Below, piece after piece: positions 33,490-42,200 of a stretch of DNA of 64,000 bases; within the stretch, counting starts at the first letter, position 1, and each line of letters opens with the position of its first letter. The position numbers and the translations under genes were made by a program. The notes beneath the pieces were generated by a model. It did no database searches. It saw nothing but the letters and a program-made list of their open reading frames with translations, and was not told the origin of the DNA. Source of the stretch: Caulobacter radicis (GTDB lineage Bacteria; Pseudomonadota; Alphaproteobacteria; Caulobacterales; Caulobacteraceae); assembly GCF_003094615.1 (NCBI RefSeq), contig NZ_QDKO01000041.1, positions 17,255 to 81,254 on the forward strand, given 5' to 3'.

Positions 33490-33967
33490 GCCCGTTACCG
33501 TCCGTCCCGCCGCGTCCGAAGACGCCGCCCTGATCCTGTCGTTGATCCGCGACCTGGCGGAATACGAGAAGCTGCTGCACGAGGTGGAGGCCACGCAAGC
33601 CCACATCGAGGCGGCGCTGTTCTGCGAGGCCCCCAAGGCCTTCTGCGACATCGCGCTGCTCGACGGCGAGCCGGTGGGGATCGCCCTGTGGTTCTACAAC
33701 TATTCGACCTTCGTCGGCCGCCACGGGATCTATCTGGAGGACCTGTTCGTGCGGCCGGCCGCGCGCGGCGCGGGCGCGGGCAAGGCGCTGCTGGCCAATC
33801 TGGCGCGCCGCTGCGTGGCCGAGAACCTGGGCCGGCTGGAATGGGCCGTGCTCGACTGGAACGCCCCGTCGATCGCCTTCTACGACAGCCTCGGGGCTGC
33901 GGCGATGGACGAGTGGACCGTGCGGCGGATGACCGGGGATGCACTGGCGAAGCTGGCCCAGGCCTGA
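33488..33967 (+). CDS. GNAT-family N-acetyltransferase
   Basis: The 159-residue GNAT protein begins at the family-typical VTVRPAASEDAALILSLIRDLAEYE. It has the acetyl-CoA motif A (IYLEDLFVRPAARGAGAGKALL) and the C-terminal WNAPSIAFYDSLGA. The pattern resembles diamine/spermidine acetyltransferase-like or small-toxin-acetylating GNATs; the substrate is unassigned. Its start codon overlaps that of the divergent TfoX-like gene, so the leader and any promoter of each lie inside the other's coding region. Confidence 0.9.
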   Translation: MPVTVRPAASEDAALILSLIRDLAEYEKLLHEVEATQAHIEAALFCEAPKAFCDIALLDGEPVGIALWFYNYSTFVGRHGIYLEDLFVRPAARGAGAGKALLANLARRCVAENLGRLEWAVLDWNAPSIAFYDSLGAAAMDEWTVRRMTGDALAKLAQA

Positions 33968-33978
33968 GCACGAAATCC

Positions 33979-34064
33979 TAGCCCTTCGACAGGCTCAGGG
34001 TGAGGATTTCGAATGCCGGCGCCTGCCCTGACCCTCATCCTGAGCTTGTCGAAGGACGAGGGTC
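33979..34064. repeat. Family E palindromic repeat
   Basis: CCTTCGACAGGCTCAGG and CCTGAGCTTGTCGAAGG form an inverted pair around a variable centre. It lies between the convergent GNAT and MFS genes, ending about ten bases from the MFS stop. A second copy is at 36193-36283. Confidence 0.85.
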
Positions 34065-34073
34065 ACACGCCGC

Positions 34074-35336
34074 CTATTCCAGCCGGTCGGCCTTCCTCAG
34101 CGCCGGGAACAGCCAGGCCCACAGGCCCGTGACGCCGATGGCGCCCAGCCCGCCGAACACCACGCCCCGCACCGGACCCAGCAGCCAGGCGACCGCGCCG
34201 CTCTCGACCTCGCCCAGCTCGTTGGAGGCGCTGATGAACACGCCCGAGACGGCCGAGACGCGTCCGCGCATGGCGTCGGGGGTGACCAGCTGCACCAGGG
34301 TCTGGCGCACATAGACCGACAGCATGTCGGCCCCGCCCAGCACCGCGAGCGCCGCCACCGACAGCCAGACGAGGTTGGACAGGCCGAAGACGACGGTGGC
34401 CGCGCCGAACACCGCCACGCCCGCGAACATGATCCGGCCGGCGTGGCGGCGGATCGGGTTGCTGGCCAGGTAGATCGCCACGAGGGTCGCGCCGATGGCC
34501 GGCGAGGCGCGCAGCAGGCCAAAGCCGCTGGGGCCGATGTGCAGCACGTCGCGGGCGAAGACCGGCAGCAGGGCGGTGGCCCCGCCCAGGATCACCGCGA
34601 ACAGGTCGAGCGAGATCGAGCCGAAGACGATCTTGTTGTTCCACACATAGGCCAGCCCCTCCTTGATCAGTTCGAGGCGCGAGCCGCTCTGGGCCTCGGG
34701 CGTGGTGGACTTGCGGATCGCCGACAGCAGCAGCAGGCCGACCACGTACAGCGCCGCCGCCCCGCCGAAGGCCACGCCCGCGGAGAAGTGCAGCAGGGCG
34801 CCGCCCAGGGCCGGGCCGGCGATCGAGGCGCCCTGCCAGGCCAGCGAGTTCCAGGCGATGGCGCGCGGCAGCAGCGGCCGCGGCACCAGCATCGGCCCCA
34901 TGGCGCTGACGGCTGGCGACATGAAGGCCCGGCTGGCGCCGAAGCACGCCGCCATGGTGAAGATCGGCCACAGGGTGTGGAGCCCCCGCACGGCCATGAA
35001 CAGCAGAACCGACACGCTGACGATGTCGACGCCCAAGGTGAGCATGGCGATGTGCTTGCGGCTGCGGCGGTCGGCCGTCTCGCCGGCGATCAGGGTCAGC
35101 AGGAACAGCGGCACGAACTGCGCCAGGCCGATCAGGCTGACCAGCAGCGCCGACTCCCGGATCGAGTGGGTCATGCGGGCGATGTCGTAGACGTACCAGC
35201 CGAGGGTCACGGCCTGGACCTGCACGCCCAGGGTGCCGACGAACCGCGCCCCCCAGAACAGCAGGTAGTCGCGCTGGCGCAGCAGGGCGCGGGTCGAGGT
35301 GTCGGGATCGGCGGGGAGGGCGGCGGCGTCTGACAT
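34074..35336 (-). CDS. Major facilitator superfamily transporter (MFS_3, EntS-like)
   Basis: The 420-residue protein has about 12 membrane helices. The first begins at QRDYLLFWGARFVGTLGVQVQ, typical of the MFS_3/EntS group, with the loop motif GETADRRSRKHIAM after helix 2. EntS exports enterobactin, but the group is broad and no siderophore genes are nearby, so no substrate is given. I used the ATG at 35334-35336 (MSDAAALPADPD); an upstream in-frame extension of 38 residues has no membrane character. Confidence 0.88.
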   Translation of the reverse strand: MSDAAALPADPDTSTRALLRQRDYLLFWGARFVGTLGVQVQAVTLGWYVYDIARMTHSIRESALLVSLIGLAQFVPLFLLTLIAGETADRRSRKHIAMLTLGVDIVSVSVLLFMAVRGLHTLWPIFTMAACFGASRAFMSPAVSAMGPMLVPRPLLPRAIAWNSLAWQGASIAGPALGGALLHFSAGVAFGGAAALYVVGLLLLSAIRKSTTPEAQSGSRLELIKEGLAYVWNNKIVFGSISLDLFAVILGGATALLPVFARDVLHIGPSGFGLLRASPAIGATLVAIYLASNPIRRHAGRIMFAGVAVFGAATVVFGLSNLVWLSVAALAVLGGADMLSVYVRQTLVQLVTPDAMRGRVSAVSGVFISASNELGEVESGAVAWLLGPVRGVVFGGLGAIGVTGLWAWLFPALRKADRLE

Positions 35337-35600
35337 TTCGGCGCGGACCCTGCTCCTTGGGACGAAGCGTCGCAATCGCGTTTGTCTCATAAGGCCGTCG
35401 ATTTCGTTGACGTGGGGGTCATAGCGCCCTATGCCGCGCGCCTCTGCCATGGGGAGAGCGCCGCCGATGCGACGCCAACGACGAACCTGCGCCGCGCGGA
35501 CCGCCGTCCGCGCCTAACGCCCCCCCGGGAACGGCGGCCGTCGCGGCCGCGTCACGCGCCGGGGATAAATCCCCGTTCGCACCCGGATCCTCGTCGCCTC

Positions 35601-36122
35601 ATGACCGCTTCCTCCGCCGCCCTTCTTCCGCAAGACGCCCCCTCGATCGAACTCGAGGCCCCGCAGCACGCCGCCGCCGTCGAGGCGCTGGTCGACCGCG
35701 CCTTCGGGCCCGGCCGCTTCGCCAAGTCGTCCGAGCGGCTGCGCGAGACCAACCATAAGCTCGACGACTGCTCGTTCGTGGCCCTGCGCGGCGAGGCGGT
35801 GATCGGCAGCGTGCGGCTGTGGCCGGTGACGATCGGCGGCAAGCCCGCCGCGTTCCTGGGGCCGCTGGCCGTCGATTCCGAGCAGCGCAGCGCGGGCCTG
35901 GGCCAGGCCCTGGTCGAGGCCGCCTGCCAGGCGGCGACGCAGGCCGGCTGGAGCGCCGTGCTGCTGGTGGGCGACGCGCCCTACTTCACCCGCATCGGCT
36001 TTTCGGCCGTCCCCGCCGCCAAGGTCGTCATGCCCGGCCCGGCCGACCAGCGCCGGGTGCTGCTCAAGGCCCTGGTTCCCGGCGGGGATGAGGGTTTCGA
36101 GGGGCGCGTGGCGGTTCGCTAG
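35601..36122 (+). CDS. GNAT-family N-acetyltransferase (YhbS-like)
   Basis: The 173-residue protein has the GNAT acetyl-CoA motif (FLGPLAVDSEQRSAGLGQALVEAA) and the YhbS-type segment VLLVGDAPYFTRIGFSA. The ATG at 35601 gives a reasonable start; the open frame extends further upstream through non-conserved Arg/Pro-rich sequence. The substrate is unknown. It diverges from the MFS gene; the 264 bases between the starts hold no other feature that I recognise. Confidence 0.85.
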   Translation: MTASSAALLPQDAPSIELEAPQHAAAVEALVDRAFGPGRFAKSSERLRETNHKLDDCSFVALRGEAVIGSVRLWPVTIGGKPAAFLGPLAVDSEQRSAGLGQALVEAACQAATQAGWSAVLLVGDAPYFTRIGFSAVPAAKVVMPGPADQRRVLLKALVPGGDEGFEGRVAVR

Positions 36123-36192
36123 GGCTTCACGCCTGGCCTCAGGGGCGAAAACCCCATCCCCCGGGTCGCGCCGCTGGCGCGGCCCGCCCGGG

Positions 36193-36283
36193 GCAGGCTT
36201 CGACAGGCTCAGGATGAGGTTTTTCTGCTGCCCGAGTCCTTACATGGTCTTCATCCTGAGCTTGTCGAAGGACGAGGACCACA
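36193..36283. repeat. Family E palindromic repeat
   Basis: GCTTCGACAGGCTCAGGATGA pairs with TCATCCTGAGCTTGTCGAAG. It is the second copy of the family at 33979, lying in the 233-bp gap between the GNAT and DUF1285 genes. No gene is seen in the gap. Confidence 0.85.
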
Positions 36284-36355
36284 CACCGAAGCAGCCTGTG
36301 AGACCATCCCCAGGCTTCGCTTGAGCATAGGGCGCGCATGACCTAACTGAGGTCC

Positions 36356-36916
36356 ATGCCCTCAGACACAGCCAGCACCGGACTCGACGGCGTCGCCCAG
36401 GCCGCGAAAGCGGCGGGCGGCAAGGGCCTGCCGCCGGTGCACCTGTGGAACCCGCCCCACTGCGGCGACATCGACATCCGCATCGCCAGGGACGGCGTCT
36501 GGTTTCACGAGGGCACGCCGATCGGCCGCGAGGCCCTGGTGCGCCTGTTCTCGACCATCCTGCGGCGCGACCCCGACGGCTTCCACCTGGTCACCCCGGT
36601 GGAGAAGATGAGGATCACGGTCGAGGACGCGCCGTTCATCGCCGTGCGGGTCGACCGCGACGGCGAGGCCCTGCGCTTCCTGACAAATGTCGGCGACGAA
36701 GTCGTGGCCGGTCCCGACCACGCCATCCGCGTGATGGAGGATCCGGAAACCGGCGAGCCGCGGCCCTATCTGCACGTGCGGCGAGGCCTTGAGGCGCTGA
36801 TCGCCCGCCCGGTGTTCTACGAACTGGTCGAGATGGCGAGCGAGCGCGACACCCCCGACGGCCGGCGCTTCGGCGTCGCCTCGAACGGCGCCTGGTTTTC
36901 GGTGGGGCCCGCATGA
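36356..36916 (+). CDS. DUF1285 protein
   Basis: The 186-residue protein matches DUF1285: PPVHLWNPPHCGDIDIRIARDGVWFHEG near residues 27-55, then FSTILRRDPDGFHLVTPVEKMRITVEDAPF. The structure of a family member is known but the function is not. It overlaps the next gene by four bases (ATGA). DUF1285, Nudix and cca genes are linked in many alphaproteobacteria, which suggests a role near RNA or nucleotide metabolism (inference). Confidence 0.88.
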   Translation: MPSDTASTGLDGVAQAAKAAGGKGLPPVHLWNPPHCGDIDIRIARDGVWFHEGTPIGREALVRLFSTILRRDPDGFHLVTPVEKMRITVEDAPFIAVRVDRDGEALRFLTNVGDEVVAGPDHAIRVMEDPETGEPRPYLHVRRGLEALIARPVFYELVEMASERDTPDGRRFGVASNGAWFSVGPA

Positions 36917-37569
36917 TCCCCCAGACCGACGCGGCGGCCCGGCGGGCCTTCATCAGGAGCCGGCTCGATCCGATCGAGGCCTATGACCCCTGCCTGAAGA
37001 ACGACTGGCGCTCGGACTTCGACCTCAATCCGGGCCTTAGGATCGACAATCCCCACGCCCTGCGGCCGGCCGCCGTGCTGATCGGCCTGGTGCAGAGGCC
37101 CGAGAGCCTGAACGTCATCCTCACCCGCCGCTCCGACACCCTGCGCAGCCACACCGGCCAGATCGCCTTTCCCGGCGGCCGCTGCGATCCGGGCGAGACG
37201 CCGTGGGGCACGGCCCTGCGCGAGGCCAACGAGGAGGTGGGCCTTGATCCCCGCTTCGTCGAGGTGGCCGGCCTGATCCAGGGCTACGCCACCGTGACCG
37301 GCTTCCACGTCACGCCGGTGGTCGGGTTCGTCGATCCCGACTGCGAGCTGATCGCCAACCCCGACGAGGTGGCCGACGTCTTCGAGACGCCGTTCGACTT
37401 TCTGATGGACCCGGCCAACCACCAGCGCCAGCACCGCGACACGCCCACGGGCCGCCGGTTCTTCTACGCCATGCCGTGGAACGAGCGGTTCATCTGGGGC
37501 GCGACGGCCGGCATGCTGCGGGCGCTGTACGAGCGGCTGCACCCCGAGAGCGTCGCGGTCGAGGCTTAG
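36913..37569 (+). CDS. Nudix hydrolase, CoA pyrophosphatase type
   Basis: The 218-residue protein carries the UPF0035 motif of CoA diphosphatases (LTRRSDTLRSHTGQIAFPGG) immediately before the Nudix box, GGRCDPGETPWGTALREANE ending EVGL. Characterised members cleave CoA to phosphopantetheine and 3',5'-ADP. It overlaps DUF1285 by four bases and is followed by cca after a repeat. Confidence 0.9.
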   Translation: MIPQTDAAARRAFIRSRLDPIEAYDPCLKNDWRSDFDLNPGLRIDNPHALRPAAVLIGLVQRPESLNVILTRRSDTLRSHTGQIAFPGGRCDPGETPWGTALREANEEVGLDPRFVEVAGLIQGYATVTGFHVTPVVGFVDPDCELIANPDEVADVFETPFDFLMDPANHQRQHRDTPTGRRFFYAMPWNERFIWGATAGMLRALYERLHPESVAVEA

Positions 37570-37590
37570 CGAGCAGCTTCCAGGCCCCCA

Positions 37591-37743
37591 AGGATCGTCA
37601 TCCCGGCCCCCCGGGTCGCGCGAAGCGCGCCCGAGGACAGGCTCCGCGAAGCGGAGAGCCGGGACCCAGGAGCCGGCGCACTGCGGTTCCCCTGGGTCCC
37701 GGCTCTGCGGCCCGCTGCGCGGGCCTCCGGCCGGGATGACGAG
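37591..37743. repeat. Family D palindromic repeat between the Nudix gene and cca
   Basis: CGTCATCCCGGCC opens and GGCCGGGATGACG closes the element; inner GGGACCCAGG and CCTGGGTCCC face each other. It contains extra GC hairpins near 37612 and 37708. The rest of the 37570-37898 gap (37744-37898) shows no gene; the cca ribosome binding site AAGGGGGA is at about 37885-37892. Confidence 0.88.
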
Positions 37744-37898
37744 TTTTGATGTGGGACGAGGTGCGAGTCCGACAGTTGGGGACGACGACGTTTCCGCACT
37801 TGGCGTGAGCGTCCATTCCCTGAAATAGTCGTTTGAAAGCAGGACGTACCGCCCGCGCCAACGGGAGGCGGCCTGCCGTTGCGTAAGGGGGATGTCGC

Positions 37899-39152
37899 GT
37901 GGAAACCCAGACCATCGGCCGGCCGCCGTGGATGGCATGGCCCGAGACCAAGGCGGTGATCGCCGCCCTGGAGGCCAAGGGCCGTCCGGGCTGCGCCCGC
38001 TTCGTCGGCGGCTGCGTGCGCAACACGCTGATGAACAAGCCGGTCGACGACATCGACATCGCCACCACGCTTACGCCCGACCAGGTGATCGAGGCCCTGG
38101 GCGAGGCGGGGCTGAAGGCCATCCCCACCGGCGTCGACCACGGCACGGTCACCGCCGTCTCCGGCAAGATCCCTTTCGAGATCACCACCCTGCGCCGCGA
38201 CGTCTCCACCGACGGCCGCCGGGCGGTGGTGGCCTTTACCCACGCCTGGGAAGAGGACGCCCAGCGCCGCGACTTCCGTTTCAACGCCCTCTATGTCGAC
38301 GGCGAGGGCCGGCTCTACGACCCCACCGGCCACGGGGTGCAGGACGCGCGCGACGGCAAGGTGGTGTTCGTCGGCGAGCCGATGACCCGCATCCGCGAGG
38401 ACTACCTGCGGATCCTGCGCTTCTTCCGCTTCCAGGCCTGGTACGGCAAGGGCGAGCCCGACCAGAAGGCCCTGGCCGCCTGCAAGGCGCTCAAGGGCCT
38501 GGTTTCGGGCCGCGCCGCCGAGCGCACCCAGAAGGAGATCCTCAAGCTGCTGGCCGCTGAGGATCCGCGTCCGGCCCTGCGGCTGATGGCGGCCACCGGC
38601 GTGCTGGCCGCCATCCTGCCGTTCGTGAAGTCCCTGGCCCGTCTCGACGGCCTGGTCGCCATCGAGACCGAGCAACTGTTCGAGAACGACGTCGAGCTGC
38701 GCCTGGCCGCCCTGATCCCCGACGACGCCGCGCTGGCCCGCGAGCTGGCCGAGCGGCTGCGGCTGTCCAACGCCCTGAAGGAGCGGCTGATCGAGGCGGT
38801 CGGGACCTCGCCGCGCATCGTCTCGTGGATGAGCCCGCGCGAGGCCCGCCGCGCGGTCTACGCGCTCAGCCTGCGCACCTTCACCGACCGGGTGAAGCTG
38901 GCCTGGGCCGGCACGACCCGCCCGGCCACCACCTCGCAGTGGCGCGCCCTGCTGGCCCTGGCCGAGAACTGGGATCCGCCGAGCTTCCCGATGACCGGCG
39001 AGGAGGTCATGCGCGCTGGCGTGCCCAAGGGCCCGCTGGTCGGCGAGGTGATGCGCGAGGTCGAGATCTGGTGGATCGACCAGGACTTCATCGAGGACAA
39101 GCTGTCGGTGATCGAACGCCTGAAGGCGGTGGTCCAGGGCATGGCGGTCTAG
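37899..39152 (+). CDS. cca: CCA tRNA nucleotidyltransferase / poly(A) polymerase family
   Basis: It adds or repairs the CCA end of tRNAs. The 417-residue class II nucleotidyltransferase has the N-terminal signature FVGGCVRNTLMNKPVDDIDIATT with the two catalytic Asp residues. The RNA-binding segment RRDFRFNALYVD and motif REDYLRILRFFRF follow. The start is GTG at 37899 with a good Shine-Dalgarno sequence. Poly(A) polymerases share this fold, but the DUF1285-Nudix-cca order and motif spacing favour the CCA enzyme. Confidence 0.92.
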   Translation: METQTIGRPPWMAWPETKAVIAALEAKGRPGCARFVGGCVRNTLMNKPVDDIDIATTLTPDQVIEALGEAGLKAIPTGVDHGTVTAVSGKIPFEITTLRRDVSTDGRRAVVAFTHAWEEDAQRRDFRFNALYVDGEGRLYDPTGHGVQDARDGKVVFVGEPMTRIREDYLRILRFFRFQAWYGKGEPDQKALAACKALKGLVSGRAAERTQKEILKLLAAEDPRPALRLMAATGVLAAILPFVKSLARLDGLVAIETEQLFENDVELRLAALIPDDAALARELAERLRLSNALKERLIEAVGTSPRIVSWMSPREARRAVYALSLRTFTDRVKLAWAGTTRPATTSQWRALLALAENWDPPSFPMTGEEVMRAGVPKGPLVGEVMREVEIWWIDQDFIEDKLSVIERLKAVVQGMAV

Positions 39153-39251
39153 TCCGTCAGCCCGCGAGGGCCTTGCCCGCGCCTTTTGGTGGAGACGGCT
39201 TCACATTCTCAACCTTAAGTGTAATCATTTCCTCTTTCCGGGGGGAAATGA

Positions 39252-42200
39252 ATGGTCGAGCAGTTGAGGGAGGCGGAGCTCCGCGACGCCGTGAAGGCGG
39301 GCGAGCGGATCGATGCGACGGCGGGGCTGGGGGTGCGCCGCCACGAGCAGGCGAAGGCCGGCGGCGACACGACTGGGCCGCGCGGCCTGGAGCTTCGGCG
39401 GCCGGGACACATTCCGCCATTCCTCTTTGCAGCCTATCAGCGTCAGCGGCTGGGCGAGCCGGACGGCTCGCGCGACCTGCTCGACTACCGGGCCTTCGAG
39501 CTGCTCAGCCTCCTGGCCCGCACCACTCTCTTCAAGGACCCGGTCGAGGCCGGAAAGCGACCCAGCGTCGAGGATCGCGCGGCGGATAAGCGGCTCGCGG
39601 AGCTGAAGCTCGACGAGGGCGGCATCGCCCCGGTCGACGCGGACGTCATTCTCAACACCCTTTGCTGGATGGCCGACTGTCTGGCCGATCCCAGGGCGTC
39701 GCCGGAGTGCGAGCCCCTGTTGCGTCGGGGGTTGCAGCTGGTCGGCTGCCGGATCGTCCGGATCGGATCGAACGCGCCGTTGGACCTGGCCAATCTGAAA
39801 CTGCCTTTTCCGGTCAGCTTCATAGGCTGCGTGTTCGACGTGCCGCTGATGGTCAACGAGAGCGAGATGATCTCGCTGGACCTGTCGGGATCGGCGCTGC
39901 CGGGACTGGAGGCGCGGGGGCTGCGCACGACCGGCGGCGTGCATCTGCGGCGGACGACCGTGATCTCGCCGGTCAGTTTCTCGGGCGCGCGGATCGGCGG
40001 CATCTTCGACGCCAGCGACGCCCTGATCACCCAGATGCAGGAGGTGCCGTGGCGTCAGGTCGAAGACGCCGACCACGGCGTTCTCAACCTGTCGAAGGCC
40101 GTGATCCACAACGAGGTGCTGCTGGAGCGCACCCGTGTCTGGGGCGGCCTGTCGATGCGCGGCGCCGAGGCCCATCGTTCGGTCTTCCTGACAGGGGCGG
40201 TGGTGGCCTCGCCCCTCGCTGTCCTGGAAAAGTGGGCCTACGACGTGCTTTCCGAGCCGAGGGTGGGCAAGATCAAGGATGAGGCCGTCCGCGAGCGGCT
40301 CGAGGGCTTTCGCGATCGCCATCAGCGTTTCGGCGCCTATGACAAGAACCTCGCGAAGTTCGAGCTTCACGATCCCTTCCTGCCCACCCACACGGCCAAG
40401 CATCCGAAAAGCAGCGACGTCCAGCGCGACAAGCCGCGCCGCGATGTCGAGGCCATGGTCGACCTGGAATGCGTCGTGGGCTCGGACTGGAGCGACAGGT
40501 CCCTGGAGATCATCCTCACGGAGTCTCTCCGCGCGCGGACCAACGCCATCAGGGCCGATGGGTTGAAGATCGTCGGCAACCTGTTCGCCGAGCACCTGCA
40601 GGCGCATGGGCGCGTACGCCTCAAGAGCGCCGACATCAGCGGCAGCGTGCGTTTGTCGGGCGCCACGCTGCGGTCCGGCGACGAGACCCGCACGGCTCTG
40701 CTGGATCCGATCGCGGACTTTCTCAAGTCGCTGGATGAGCCGCTGAAGACCCTGGCCGTGATCGTCGAGCTTCAGAAGATCGTCACCCTGAGAACCTGGA
40801 CCGGTCACGCCATCGACCGTCCGGCCAAGTTCGTCGCCCAGGACTATGCGCTGGACATGCGCGAGGTGCTGATCGGCGGCGATGTCTCATTCATGCCTGG
40901 CGAGCAGACGCCCTTGAGCGACACCGGCGAGCCGCCGCTGACGAGGGGACGCCCGGCCGCGCATCGCCCCGCCGAACTGCATGGCGTGGTGAGCCTGGGC
41001 GGGGCGTCGGTGCGGGGCTCGGTCTATGCTTCCAACGCGCGCTTCGAGTGGAAGCCGGCGCACGACGACCGCGTCGTTCAGGATCCCGGCCAGACCAGCG
41101 GCAAGGTCGCGCTGCGGGGCGATGACCTCTACGATCGCCAGGCCGTCCACGACGAAGACGAGAACGCCGCGCGCGCCGAGGTCGATTGTGTGAACGGGCG
41201 GCCGCTGGACCAGCGATCGCTGCAAGAACAGTACGGCCTGATCCTGCGGCAGGCCACGATCGGCAAGGACCTCGACCTGCGCGAGTCCGAGGGGCTGTGG
41301 GGCCTGCAACTGGAAGAGGCCCGCATCGCCGGTCGGCTTCGCTGCTGCCAGGTGCACAGCGGCGCGGACCTGGGGCGCGACCGCAGGGTGCCGCTGAAGC
41401 GGCGGGCCGTGCGCATGGGCGGGATGTTCAATCTGCGCGGGGCGAAGATCGGCAGCGACTGCCACCTGATCTTCGATCCGGACCAGGGGCCCACGATCAA
41501 GGCCGAGAACTGCGTCGTCGACGGCCACCTCAACATCTATCCGTCGGTCGGCGCCCGACGCTACACGCCCCATGCGCCGCAAACCGCATTGTCGCCGGAT
41601 CTGCGGAACGCGTTCGTCTGGCAGGGGTGCGCCCATAGCTGGGTCGCCTGGCGCGACCAGGGCGAACCGGTGAAGCCCAGCACCTCCGTTCGCGCGACGA
41701 CCTGGCCCCACGAGTTTGGTCGGCTCTGGTCCAGGCTGACGGACCTGGGCAAGACGGTTCGTCGGCGGGCGTTCGCGCGCGCGGGCAAGGAGGGCGAGCT
41801 GCGGTGCATCGACTGCGGCGCCGTGCACGACGTTCGCCGATGGCGCGGGCGCGACCGCAAGGAGTGGTTCATCGACCTGCGCAACGCCCGCGCCACGGTG
41901 TTCTGCCATCCGCCCTCGGCCTGGCCCCATCCGGGGGCGCTCAGCCTCGACAGCTTCCGCTATGAGCAGAGTTCCAGCCTCGGGCCCTTGCCGCCCGTCC
42001 TGGCCGACAACTTGCTGCAGCATCCACCGCTGGAGCCCGGCGCCCAGGGCGGGGTCGCGCCGCCGGTGGATCACCCCCACCGCGTGGCGGCCGGCGTGGG
42101 CGTTCTGCTGCTGGCCTTGGCCGGTTTCTTCGGCCTCGCCGTCCGTGGCGCGCCGCTCGGGGCCGTGTTCCAGCCCCTGCTGATGGGAGCCGCCCTGCTG

